Assembly (NCBI GenBank): GCA_002811645.1
Contig: PDIP01000073.1
Coordinates: 1-64,000 of the forward strand
Length of the DNA: 64,000 nt
Source: Corallochytrium limacisporum
Taxonomy: Eukaryota; Opisthokonta
Reading direction: 5' to 3'
Part shown: positions 41,443-50,713 of the stretch, one piece after another
Numbering within the stretch: position 1 is the first letter of the stretch
How the letters are laid out: every line of letters begins with the position of its first letter
The notes under the pieces: generated by a model
Seen by the model: the letters and a program-made list of their open reading frames with translations, nothing else
Told to the model about the DNA's origin: nothing
Database searches by the model: none
Position numbers and translations under genes: made by a program

Positions 41443-42540
41443 ATGGCCAATCAAAAGCAAAGGTTGGCCTTTGAACTGCTGGCCTTTGCCATTTCGCAGG
41501 CAGCCCTCTACTTTGGCATTCGGTACATTATGGACAGCATGGACCCTCAGAAGGACAAGAAGCAGGCGAGTAAGCAAAAGGGCCAAGACATTTTGAAGCG
41601 CATCGGACGGCCAGATGTACGGTTGGATGAGTACGAGTATATGGTTGCTTCTAACATCATTGATACAAGTTCAGATATCGACACGGACTGGAGTGATATT
41701 GGTGGTCTTGATAGTGTGATTCAGAGCCTGAAGGAGTCAGTTGTGTTTCCGTTCAGTCGACCTGACATTTTTAAGGGCCACAGCAAGCTCCTACAACCAC
41801 CAAAGGGTATTCTCCTGTACGGTCCCCCGGGGTGTGGAAAGACCATGTTGGCAAAAGCCGTCGCCAAGGCAAGTCATTGCGTCTTCATAAATGTGCAGAT
41901 GAATTCGCTGACTGACAAGTGGTTCGGAGAAAGCCAGAAGCTGGTGTCTGCGCTCTTCTCCCTGGCCCGCAAGCTGCAGCCCGCCATTATCTTCTTAGAT
42001 GAGGCTGACGCTCTACTGAGGAACCGTGCAAGTAACGATCACGAGGCTACAGCGATGATGAAAGCTATTTTTATGTCGCAGTGGGACGGTTTAACGACGG
42101 ACCCAGACTGCCGTGTAATTGTCATGGGTGCCACAAACCGCCCCTATGATGTTGACAAGGCGTTCCTGCGACGTATGCCCCAGACCTTCAAGGTTAGCCT
42201 GCCAAACACTCAGCAACGTGAAGCAATTCTGCGCGTTCTGCTGAAGAGCGAGCCCATTGATGACACTGTCAATCTACAGCGCCTCGCTGAGCAAACCGAA
42301 CGGTACTCTGGCTCTGCGCTTTCCGAATTGTGTAGAAACGCAGCAATGTACGTTGTACGGGAGTACATGGCCAGGGAGGGTAGCATGGATCCGCCGGAAC
42401 TGGTGGATGGGACCAACACTGCCACGGGACTGCGTCCTCTCAGTATGAAGGACTTCGAGGCCTGCCTCCAAACTCCCCTGCACAATGGCAAGTCCTATGA
42501 AGTCAAAATCCCCTCCATGCCGGCCGACGACTTGGATTAA
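41443..42540 (+). CDS. Msp1/ATAD1-type AAA ATPase (mitochondrial outer membrane and peroxisomal extractase)
   Basis: Membrane-anchored AAA ATPase that, in yeast and animals, pulls mislocalised tail-anchored proteins out of the mitochondrial outer membrane. The 365-residue product has an N-terminal membrane segment (about residues 8-26, LLAFAISQAALYFGIRYIM). The family linker before the ATPase core (DWSDIGGLDSVIQSLKESVV) follows. Walker A GPPGCGKTMLAKAVA is near residue 127, Walker B IIFLDEADALL near 180-190, and the sensor/SRH region contains GATNRPYDVDKAFLRRMP, with the ATAD1-type arginine fingers. The LPNTQQREAIL segment and a C-terminal helical domain with GSALSELCRNAAMY complete it. Length fits the family. 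Start ATG follows tgaaac with A at -3. Intronless. It converges on the V-ATPase A gene about 260 bases away. Confidence 0.95.
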   Translation: MANQKQRLAFELLAFAISQAALYFGIRYIMDSMDPQKDKKQASKQKGQDILKRIGRPDVRLDEYEYMVASNIIDTSSDIDTDWSDIGGLDSVIQSLKESVVFPFSRPDIFKGHSKLLQPPKGILLYGPPGCGKTMLAKAVAKASHCVFINVQMNSLTDKWFGESQKLVSALFSLARKLQPAIIFLDEADALLRNRASNDHEATAMMKAIFMSQWDGLTTDPDCRVIVMGATNRPYDVDKAFLRRMPQTFKVSLPNTQQREAILRVLLKSEPIDDTVNLQRLAEQTERYSGSALSELCRNAAMYVVREYMAREGSMDPPELVDGTNTATGLRPLSMKDFEACLQTPLHNGKSYEVKIPSMPADDLD

Positions 42541-42797
42541 GAAGAAGTGTTTTCACGGCTCTTGATGTTCATTCAAAAACAAATTCTGTCGATTGTCATG
42601 TACCATCACTGCCCAACATTTTCTCATACAGCATAAACATGTAAAGAAACATCACTGTTATAGTCTGAAAATGAAGCTGACGATTTGTTTGTATTTCGTG
42701 TAATGAAAAGTTCATGCGGTGTGCTCTTTGTGCTATAACGAGGTTTTTGTATGCCTGTGAAGATTCACAGATCAAAGAAGTTTGTCTTTAAATTAGT

Positions 42798-44660
42798 TTA
42801 CATGGACTGCTCCTCGAGCTGGCGGAAGCTTGCACTGACCTTCTCGTTAAGGGCCTTGTACTTCTTGATCAGGGCCTCCTTACCGTCGGAAGGCTCCTCA
42901 AACTTCATGCTGACCAGTTCGTAGATCAGATCACCCAAGTTCTCCTTGATGACATTCCAGGTAATCTTGGTGTCCTGGTGAGCAGTGGACTCAATGACCT
43001 GCAGAGCCTTCTCGTGGAAGAGAGCAATATTGCGCATCATCCAGGTGGTCTTGTACAGGGGACAGAACTGATCGTAGGTGCTGAAACCATTCTGCTGCAG
43101 GAAATCGTCCTTGATCAGACCAGCCACTTCCAGGTGGACCTTGTCAGTCTCAGCCAGAGAGGACTTACCGACCAGCTGCACAATTTCAGACAGATCTTCT
43201 TCGATCTGCAGAATCTCGCGGAAGGTCTGGCGCAGACGCACAAACTCTGGCTCAAAGTCTTCGTAGAACTTGGACAAGGCCTTCTCGTAGTTGGAGTAGG
43301 AGATGTTCCAGTTCACGGACGGGAAATGCTTGCGCTGGGCCAGCTTCTTGTCCAGACCCCAGAACACCTGCACAATACCCAAAGTGGACTGGGTGACGGG
43401 ATCGGAGAAGTCACCACCCGGCGGGGACACGGCACCGACAATGGAGACGGACCCTTGACGGTCCGGAGAACCGAGGCAGGTCACCTTACCAGCACGCTCG
43501 TAGAAGGAAGCGAGACGGGCAGCCAGATAGGCAGGGTAACCGGAATCAGCAGGCATCTCAGCAAGACGACCGGAAATTTCACGCAGAGCTTCGGCCCAGC
43601 GGGAGGTGGAATCAGCCATCATGGCAACGTTGTAACCCATGTCGCGCATGTACTCGGAAAGAGTAATACCAGTGTAAATAGAAGCCTCACGGGCAGCTAC
43701 AGGCATATTGGAGGTGTTGGCCACCAGCGTAGTGCGCTTCATAATAGATTCCTTGCTGCCATCGGGCAGGTCCATCTCGAGTTCAGGGAACTCGGCCAAT
43801 ACTTCGGACATTTCGTTACCACGCTCACCGCACCCGACGTAAATGATAACATCGGAATTAGAGAATTTGGACAGGGCCTGACTGATGACAGTCTTGCCAC
43901 AGCCGAAGGCACCGGGGATGGCAGTGGTGCCACCCTGCACACAAGGGAAAAGAGCATCCAGCACACGCTGGCCCGTAATCAGCGGATAGTCGGCGACCAT
44001 CTGACGAGCGACCGGGCGCGGGGAACGGACGGGCCAGTTGTGGTACATCTTGAGCTTCTTCTTCTTGCCGTTGAACTCAATCTCCATGACATCATCCTTC
44101 AGAGTGTACATCCCTTTGGGCGCGAGCCAAGTGACAGTACCCTTGTCACGGGGAGGTACCATGATCTTTTGGGTGATCAGGGCGGATTCCCTAACGGTGC
44201 CAAAAATGTCGCCACCAGTCACCTGGTCTCCTACTTTGACATCGGTAGGCACGAACTCCCATTCCTTATCCTTGTCCAAAGCAGGAGTCTCCACACCGCG
44301 GGGAATATAAATGGAGTCAGTCATGTCACTAATTTTCTGCAGAGGACGCTGAATACCGTCATAAATGTTGTTCATCAAACCGGGACCCAGTTCTACGGAC
44401 AGGGGTTTGCCAGTGCGGAACACGGGATCGCCGACACAGATACCTCCAGTCTCCTCGTAGACCTGCAGAGTAGCAGTGTCCTTCTCGAGACGAATAATCT
44501 CAGCGACCAACTTTTCGTGACCGACACGGACCAACTCGTACATAGTAGCACCCTTCATGTTGGTGGCCGTGATAACAGGACCGGAAACAGTGGTGATCTT
44601 ACCGACGGCCTTTTCGGAATCGATAGGCGTCTTCTTCGCATTTTCCATCATTCCCGCCAT
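42798..44660 (-). CDS. V-type H+-ATPase catalytic subunit A
   Basis: Catalytic subunit of the V1 sector of the vacuolar proton pump. The 620-residue product has the N-terminal beta-barrel ([19 protein letters not shown]), the non-homologous region peculiar to A subunits (residues about 130-220, with [20 protein letters not shown]), the P-loop [12 protein letters not shown] at about residues 248-259, [20 protein letters not shown] with the catalytic Glu, and [20 protein letters not shown]. The C-terminal helical domain ends in RQLEEQSM. No intein is inserted near the P-loop. The frame is open upstream, but the first ATG is at 44660 in a good context (gcc atg g), and that start gives the usual length. 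Codon use is strongly biased to C/G-ending codons, consistent with high expression. Confidence 0.98.
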   Translation of the reverse strand: MAGMMENAKKTPIDSEKAVGKITTVSGPVITATNMKGATMYELVRVGHEKLVAEIIRLEKDTATLQVYEETGGICVGDPVFRTGKPLSVELGPGLMNNIYDGIQRPLQKISDMTDSIYIPRGVETPALDKDKEWEFVPTDVKVGDQVTGGDIFGTVRESALITQKIMVPPRDKGTVTWLAPKGMYTLKDDVMEIEFNGKKKKLKMYHNWPVRSPRPVARQMVADYPLITGQRVLDALFPCVQGGTTAIPGAFGCGKTVISQALSKFSNSDVIIYVGCGERGNEMSEVLAEFPELEMDLPDGSKESIMKRTTLVANTSNMPVAAREASIYTGITLSEYMRDMGYNVAMMADSTSRWAEALREISGRLAEMPADSGYPAYLAARLASFYERAGKVTCLGSPDRQGSVSIVGAVSPPGGDFSDPVTQSTLGIVQVFWGLDKKLAQRKHFPSVNWNISYSNYEKALSKFYEDFEPEFVRLRQTFREILQIEEDLSEIVQLVGKSSLAETDKVHLEVAGLIKDDFLQQNGFSTYDQFCPLYKTTWMMRNIALFHEKALQVIESTAHQDTKITWNVIKENLGDLIYELVSMKFEEPSDGKEALIKKYKALNEKVSASFRQLEEQSM

Positions 44661-45289
44661 GGTTGCTGTGTTGTTTCGATTCTGTATACAAAGGACAGCG
44701 GTTTTACACAACCCCCGTCTACCCGACTATAAGAATCCAATTGATCTCAACGATGGTGTAACTGGTCGGAAACCATCATCTGTATGATACGGTGCTTGAT
44801 CGACTCTTGTACCTATAGAATGGATCAGATCATAGTGCTTATTTCAGAGTCCCATTGCCATCAAGTGTCAACGCCTATGGGCGACTACCAGAAACACGTT
44901 CCAATCGGTTGTGCGCAAGGGGATGTCATGAAGCTCTACTCGAAACAAGTGGATCAGAGGTTTCCACCATACCCAAACACGCTTCAGCCACCAGTCAACA
45001 AAGTACACCCCAGAGCTGAGTTGGCACTGTGATCTATGTGTTGTGTTTTCACTTTCAATTCCCTCAGAGGGTGTGTGTGTCTAACTAACACGTTCATGTG
45101 CACCAGCACCGAAAGGTGATCTATGTTTTCAAACGCCAAGCTGAGAACCCGGAGGCCGACACTTGAGAGAGGGACACATTCAACTGTGGGTCAGAACCCC
45201 ACCTGGGACCGGTGCGTCATCAACGGCAGAACTCTGCCCCTGTGTTACGCCTTTGTCATTTCGGAAAGCTCACACTCCCAGTCCACTCT

Positions 45290-45306
45290 CCCCCCCCCCC
45301 GCGGGG
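45290..45306. repeat. poly-C/G tract upstream of V-ATPase A
   Basis: Eleven C followed by gcgggg, about 630 bases before the V-ATPase A ATG. A G-rich block (nine or more G) follows at about 45346-45355. Confidence 0.75.
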
Positions 45307-45544
45307 CAAACAGCAACCAAAATAAAGCAAAAAAAAAAGGGAGCCGGGGGGGGGGCCAAAGCGAGGTAAAATTGCTCAAAAGAAAACCTCTTCTTTTCCC
45401 ATGGCCCGTACAGAGACGGCTTGACAGGAAGACCGTTGGGGCACACACACTCACACAGCCCATTAAACCAGCCACCACCACCACGACCACCGCTGGCTGG
45501 CTGTTGGCTTAATATCCAAGTCAACACTGTCTCGTTCCTCCTTG

Positions 45545-45563
45545 CACACACACACACACACAC
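45545..45563. repeat. CA dinucleotide microsatellite
   Basis: About nine CA units without interruption, in intergenic DNA. Confidence 0.9.
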
Positions 45564-46439
45564 TTCCGATGGCGAGTCACATACACCAGTGCCAGCCAGT
45601 GCTTGCGGGGCCCGTGATACACCACCCCTCCCTACTCTCAACGAATGAGTCAACCCAAAGGGGCCCCTCTGGCACAGGTGTGTAAGGCCGGAGCACCAAA
45701 AACATAATATAAGTCAAAACGGGCGGGTGATTGAGTTTGCCCCCCTCCCTACCTCCCTCCCTTCGTCCCGACTTCCCACAGTCAGACCATTCCCGGTTTT
45801 CTTTACCTATTTTTGTTTTTTTTTCTTTCTTTGGTGTTTGTAAAACTTGCCGGTGGGCTCTGTTGTTGTTGTTTTGACTTCCCTATTGCCCCGGTTCTCA
45901 CTCAAACGGCACCTGGTACGGGATCTCACGACTCCCGTTGCCTTTGTGTGAATGGGCACACACACACACACGCAGGGAGGAGGGGGAGGGGGGCAGCAGC
46001 CTTTGGGGAAGACCCGGAAGCCTTTCCACTGAAGGTGGGGATTCCAATAAATAACAAAGAAAACAACAAAAAAGAGAAATGAAAGGAAAATTGGAGAAGG
46101 ACCCAGGACACCGGGAGTGGGGGAGGGAGGGACCACGGGACCCAGGCAAACAAAATAAAAAGAAGGAACCAAAGTTGAAAATGAAAATAAGAATAAAAGA
46201 CAGGGACTCTCCCAGTTGGGGTAGAGTAGTCCAGATCAGATCGCTCGTGTATCACCCAAAAGCAGACGGAGCCTTCTTGCCGATAGATACGATGGGAGAG
46301 GGGCCCGCCGAGTTTACTGATTTGGGCAGGAAAAAAGGGAAGGGAGGGGGGGGGTTGGTTCGTGAGGGCCAGGTATATTTTACTATGACGGTCAAGTGCC
46401 CGGTGATTTTCCAGGAGAGCCAAAAAGTGTTTGTTATGG

Positions 46440-46454
46440 CCCCCCCCCGGGGGG
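46440..46454. repeat. poly-C/poly-G inverted repeat
   Basis: Nine C immediately followed by six G, then five T. It lies about 160 bases past the RPC6 stop codon, so not all these elements lie upstream of genes. Confidence 0.8.
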
Positions 46455-46616
46455 TTTTTGTGGCGCAGAAGGAAATAACGGAAGACCTCGTTCAATGAAT
46501 TCAGCCACCGCGGACGCAGTGCCCGGATGCGATGCAAGACCGAGAGCCGGTCTCTGATGGGCGGGATTGGAGTGGGCAGATGTAGTAAGATGTCTATGTC
46601 CTTTACTATGGTTTGG

Positions 46617-47552
46617 TTATAACAGGTCTTCAAGCCACTGTTTCATGTAGATGCAGGTGCGTGGATTGACCAGACCGTCCGGAGAGCAGTCCTTGGCAAC
46701 TGGACAGACCCCACAGGGCACGCTTAGGGTGCTATCCACCGGGTGTGTGGTGGCGTGGAACCTGTAGAGCCGTGTTGTGTCCGCACCGCGCGCCGCTTGT
46801 ATGCGCAGTGGATGGCTAGGCGGACAACCCGTTGGAATACCACTCACAATCATGGCCCGACGATCGTATACCAGTGTATCCAAAATGCTGCGCACATCGT
46901 CATTTGACAAAGGCACTGTTGAGATACCAATTTGCGCTATGCGGTCCTTAACTTCGTCAATAGTGCACAGACAGTCTAACAGTTCGCCAAAGACATCACC
47001 CGTCTTCGCTTCTTGGGACCGCTCCTTCAAGTATTCGGCCACTGTGTCCTGCAGAATGGCAACAAATTCGCTCTCGAATTCCTGATCCGAGTACCACGTT
47101 CCACCGGTAAGCGAGCGATCGGGGGTAAGCTCGTACAGCATGTACATTTTCTTTTTCGAACTGACCGCGTTCACAGCTTTAACCAGTTTCTTCGATTCCA
47201 ACAGCTTTAGGGCCTTATTCATTTGCGTACGCTGCATGTTGGCTTGGCGCATGAGATCACGGGTCCACACACCCTGTGTGCCATGCTGCTGAATGATCTG
47301 ATACAAGAGGCGCTCTTCATGACCCAGTTCATCGAGTCGACGGTCTTCCGCAGTTCTAAGTTGATATGCCACAAATTTACTGTTGGGAATCTTTGTGAGT
47401 TTGATTTCTCCCTTATTCAGTAAACTGTTTAGTGCTTCTGCCCTCTCTGTCTGCGAAAAGTCCTTCAGGTGGACAGCCAGGTCCTCGTTGGTGATCTTTC
47501 CATTGGCTGCCTGCCTCATGGAGGCCAGCAGAATTTGTTCTGCGTCCCCCAT
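46617..47552 (-). CDS. RNA polymerase III subunit RPC6 (RPC34/POLR3F family)
   Basis: Subunit of the RPC3-RPC6-RPC7 heterotrimer of RNA polymerase III, involved in promoter opening and TFIIIB contact. The 311-residue protein has two winged-helix domains in the N-terminal two thirds (KLTKIPNSKFVAYQL; GVWTRDLMRQANMQRTQMNKALKLLE), the segment MYMLYELTPDRSLTGGTWY that links to the third, and a C-terminal CGVCPVAKDC...C motif with Cys280, Cys283, Cys289 and Cys300. In this family these four cysteines hold a 4Fe-4S cluster, and all four are present. Start is the ATG at 47552; the sequence MGDAEQILLASMRQ leads straight into the first winged helix. Intronless. Confidence 0.95.
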   Translation of the reverse strand: MGDAEQILLASMRQAANGKITNEDLAVHLKDFSQTERAEALNSLLNKGEIKLTKIPNSKFVAYQLRTAEDRRLDELGHEERLLYQIIQQHGTQGVWTRDLMRQANMQRTQMNKALKLLESKKLVKAVNAVSSKKKMYMLYELTPDRSLTGGTWYSDQEFESEFVAILQDTVAEYLKERSQEAKTGDVFGELLDCLCTIDEVKDRIAQIGISTVPLSNDDVRSILDTLVYDRRAMIVSGIPTGCPPSHPLRIQAARGADTTRLYRFHATTHPVDSTLSVPCGVCPVAKDCSPDGLVNPRTCIYMKQWLEDLL

Positions 47553-50000
47553 GACTGCGTGAATCCGTAACTTTGTGTTTCAAACGATAACCACAATGTG
47601 GTCACGGTATCTTACATGACCAAGCTTGCTTCTACGACGTCTGACTTCGCCATAGTTTGTCGAGTGGCTCTCGCTCAGATCCTCCGGTCGAACATGTGAT
47701 TTCTTTTGCATAGGCAACATGCGGTTTCTCACTCTAGTCAATGCAATTCCACAAATTTATGTACCATTTGAAGAGAAAGCGTATAAATATGATGTATTCT
47801 AAAGTCAAAAGGTTGGCAGACGCCTGCAGGACCAGTTGCCTAATCGGCCCGCTTCAGAAGACAAACAGCCAGCAGCGCATAGGGATGCAGCACCGGGGAG
47901 ACCCGCCTTGTGGGCCCCCTCCCTCTCCCGCCCCACGAGGCTGGAAAACTAGGAGAAAAATGGGCGCCCTTCCAGCACAGGATGTAATTGCCTGCAGCAG
48001 CGAGATCCGTGCTCCCATAGAATGATCGGGAAACCGAAAACAGGAGCATCGTGGCATTCATAGAGATGTAGATGGATGCTTGTGGACCATAACACACTGC
48101 AAACTCAGCAGCAGCCAGACCGATCGGAAGAGGAACCTAGCATGGAGCGCAAGAATATTAGTTTCTAGAAAGTGATGATAAGGTGAGAAGGAAGATGGGG
48201 CGAGAAGAAATGAGTGAGAGTAAGATATTCACAGATAATCTGGGGATATACCCCCCCAATAGTACGACATGCTGCATGGAGATATTGCTTCCGCCGAGTG
48301 GAGATGGGATTGGGGCACACACACACTATACCGTGCACATTGTTCTCTGGCATGGGTCTGGGATTCCACACCGGAGTTTACTTAGGCCGGATCTTGATTC
48401 TTAAGGAAAAAGCTTCCTGGTTTTCACACAAACACCTAAGGCGTCCTGAAATAGTCGCATGAGGTCAAAATTAAGAACGAAATCTAAGTTGACGTCCCTT
48501 GTTGCGCACACACGCCCGCGCTTGCTAAGCTTCTAAGGCCCCTGGAGCAGCTGCCGGCCACCGCCCCCCCCCCAGCCCAGCGGCGGGAGCGGGCCAGCCG
48601 CGACTGTGGAAGTATTGCCCGGTCTTGGCTCCAGCAGCCACGGGGACCAACGCCGCTTGTGGTGGAGGGGGGGGGCCGGGAACGGAGCGAGCGAGCCGTC
48701 CCCTACCCGGGCGGGGAAGGTGGGCGGTGAGACCTTTGGGNNNNNNNNNNNNNNNNNNNNNNNNNNNNNNNNNNNNNNNNNNNNNNNNNNNNNNNNNNNN
48801 NNNNNNNNNNNNNNNNNNNNNNNNNNNNNNNNNNNNNNNNNNNNNNNNNNNNNNNNNNNNNNNNNNNNNNNNNNNNNNNNNNNNNNNNNNNNNNNNNNNN
48901 NNNNNNNNNNNNNNNNNNNNNNNNNNNNNNNNNNNNNNNNNNNNNNNNNNNNNNNNNNNNNNNNNNNNNNNNNNNNNNNNNNNNNNNNNNNNNNNNNNNN
49001 NNNNNNNNNNNNNNNNNNNNNNNNNNNNNNNNNNNNNNNNNNNNNNNNNNNNNNNNNNNNNNNNNNNNNNNNNNNNNNNNCCCCCAAACTCTCCCCGGGG
49101 AGAGCCTTGGGTGAAGCACCGCAGGCAAAGAACGAGTGGCTTTTTTGTCACATCCCTAGAAAATGTACGGACGTACGTACTGGGTCTACACCTCCACCCG
49201 TCCTTTTCCCCTCCCCCCTCTCTTCCGAAGCCCTCCCTCTCTCTGTTCACCCTGTCCCCCCCCCCCCCCGCTGTCGCAGAACGCCAAAACTTCCCGGTGG
49301 CGGCTACTGCGGCGAGTTTTTTTTTTTCGTCTTTTTCTTCTCTGTGTGGTGTCCTCTGGTGTTTTGTGGTGTTACTTCTCCTCGCTACGCTGCCGTCTTG
49401 TGTCTCTCCCGTACGCCTCGCTTCCCCAACTTTTGCCAAGGATCTGTCTTTATCCCCTACTGTCCGTCCTTGCTCGCTCCCTTAAATTAGGAGCCGCCAA
49501 CAAGGTCCTCATTCTCCGCCATTCTTTTACTATGGCGTGTGGCAAACGGCCGACAGACAACCGTCCTGCTCCGATGCACGAAAGATTTTTTATTTGGAGG
49601 GGGGGGGGAGAGGTTGTCCCCCCGCAGCTCACGGGGGGAGGCTGATGACCTGACTGGGAGTGGATGGCTGATGACGACGATGATGAGGTGGGTTTCTTGG
49701 ATGTGCCTGTTTATTTGTTTTGAGATTCGGGAAGTTCTTGGTACCAATGACAGGTGGGAGTAGATTCATTCAATCATCGCGCAGAAATATTCCCAGGTAT
49801 ATCAGAGCGGTGCTGTCTGCGATGATTTGAGCGATGGTATCGGGAGTGCAAGGCTTTGCAACAAGATCTGTCAGCAAACTTTTTGAGACGTGACCGTGTG
49901 ATCACTGCATTATCGTCCAGGAATTGAAGGGAAGGCGCCAACTTGTGCACATCAAATCGAGACAAGTGATCCTTCAGGTAAGTAACATTCATCGCCCGCA
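47553..50000. other. intergenic region between divergent RPC6 and MacroD-type genes
   Basis: No gene recognised. A pyrimidine-rich stretch at about 47920-47936 lies 370 bases from the RPC6 start. An assembly gap (48741-49080) has GC-rich flanks. T-rich and C-rich runs occur at 49200-49330, and G-run/C-run blocks at 49598-49610 and 49618-49637, about 370-400 bases before the macro-domain ATG. A 75-codon minus-strand frame at 49774-50001 has no family match. A consensus 5' splice site (caggtaagt) at 49976-49984 lies just before the macro-domain ATG. Confidence 0.5.
48741..49080. other. assembly gap (340 N)
   Basis: A run of unknown bases flanked by gacctttggg on the left and cccccaaac on the right, within GC-rich low-complexity sequence. 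Reading frames drawn through it are artefacts. Confidence 0.99.
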
Positions 50001-50576
50001 ATGCCAGGGATCGCAGCGAGCGATATCAAGACTGTGGCGCAGTTGATGAACATCAACACCAGCCGGGCTGTCGCTTCGAAGCTGTGCGTGTGGCAGGGAG
50101 ACATCACTAAACTTCAGGTCGATGCCATTGTTAATGCGGCGAACAATAGCCTACGGGGTGGGGGTGGCGTCGATGGAGCCATCCACCGCGCAGCAGGCCC
50201 GGATCTGTTGAAGGAGTGCGTGACCCTTAACGGCTGTGATACTGGTCATGCCAAGATCACCGGTGCGTACAACTTGCCAGCTCGTTGTGTGATCCATACC
50301 GTCGGACCCGTCGGTGAACAGCCTGAGCTGCTCCAAAGCTGCTATGAAACCTGTCTGAACATTGCGGCTTCACGACAGCTGCACTCCATCGCGTTCCCTT
50401 CGATCTCCACAGGGGTCTATGGGTACCCAATCCAGGCTGCAACGCGGGTGGCAATCCGGACTGTGATGAGCTGGTTAGAGGAGAACAAGGGAGCGAGCGT
50501 TGACCAGGTTATCTTCTGCGTGTTTAGCGATCGGGACCGTATGGTGTACGAGGAAGAGATCGAAAGAACTCTCTGA
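50001..50576 (+). CDS. macro domain protein, MacroD-type (ADP-ribose hydrolase)
   Basis: A single macro domain of 191 residues. MacroD-type enzymes remove mono-ADP-ribose from acidic side chains and deacetylate O-acetyl-ADP-ribose. The core starts near residue 30 with the characteristic WQGDITKLQVDAIVNAANNS, followed by the substrate-loop motif GGGGVDGAIHRAAG at about residues 53-66, the strand-helix segment GHAKITGAYNLPARCVIHTVGP, and the second loop AFPSISTGVYGYP. These match the MacroD1/D2 and bacterial YmdB class rather than histone macroH2A or PARP macro domains. The first 25 residues are a short extension with no clear targeting signal. Start is the ATG at 50001. A consensus splice donor lies about 20 bases upstream, so an unseen 5' exon is possible but unproven. 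Its stop lies 137 bases from that of the convergent spastizin-like gene. Confidence 0.94.
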   Translation: MPGIAASDIKTVAQLMNINTSRAVASKLCVWQGDITKLQVDAIVNAANNSLRGGGGVDGAIHRAAGPDLLKECVTLNGCDTGHAKITGAYNLPARCVIHTVGPVGEQPELLQSCYETCLNIAASRQLHSIAFPSISTGVYGYPIQAATRVAIRTVMSWLEENKGASVDQVIFCVFSDRDRMVYEEEIERTL

Positions 50577-50713
50577 AAGGGTCTGGGCCATCTCATCTCC
50601 TTGCATTGGGCATCAAGTTCTCCTCCACTGTTGTTCCATACTTGTATTGTAATGAGTTTTTAATTTAGTTTTATTGTTAGATGATATTATACACATACAA
50701 AATCAAATTGTCT

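Larger units (their letters stand above)
44661..46616. other. intergenic region between V-ATPase A and RPC6
   Basis: About 2 kb with no recognisable gene. It includes the presumed V-ATPase promoter, poly-C at 45290-45300 with a following G run, poly-G near 45346-45355, a CA microsatellite at 45545-45563, CA repeats near 45957-45971, A-rich sequence around 46045-46200, and a C8/G6 element at 46440-46454. Open frames on both strands run through these low-complexity tracts. Confidence 0.5.

Noticed and set aside
42978-44732. Open frame of 584 codons on the plus strand
   Set aside because: It lies wholly antisense to the V-ATPase A gene and owes its length to that gene's strong codon bias. Its sequence resembles no family.
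48525-49490. Long open frames on both strands around 49 kb
   Set aside because: They run through 340 unknown bases; the real sequence on either side is low-complexity and matches nothing.
49774-50001. Minus-strand frame of 75 codons next to the macro-domain gene
   Set aside because: Somewhat protein-like at its start but short and unmatched; it abuts the promoter of the plus-strand gene.
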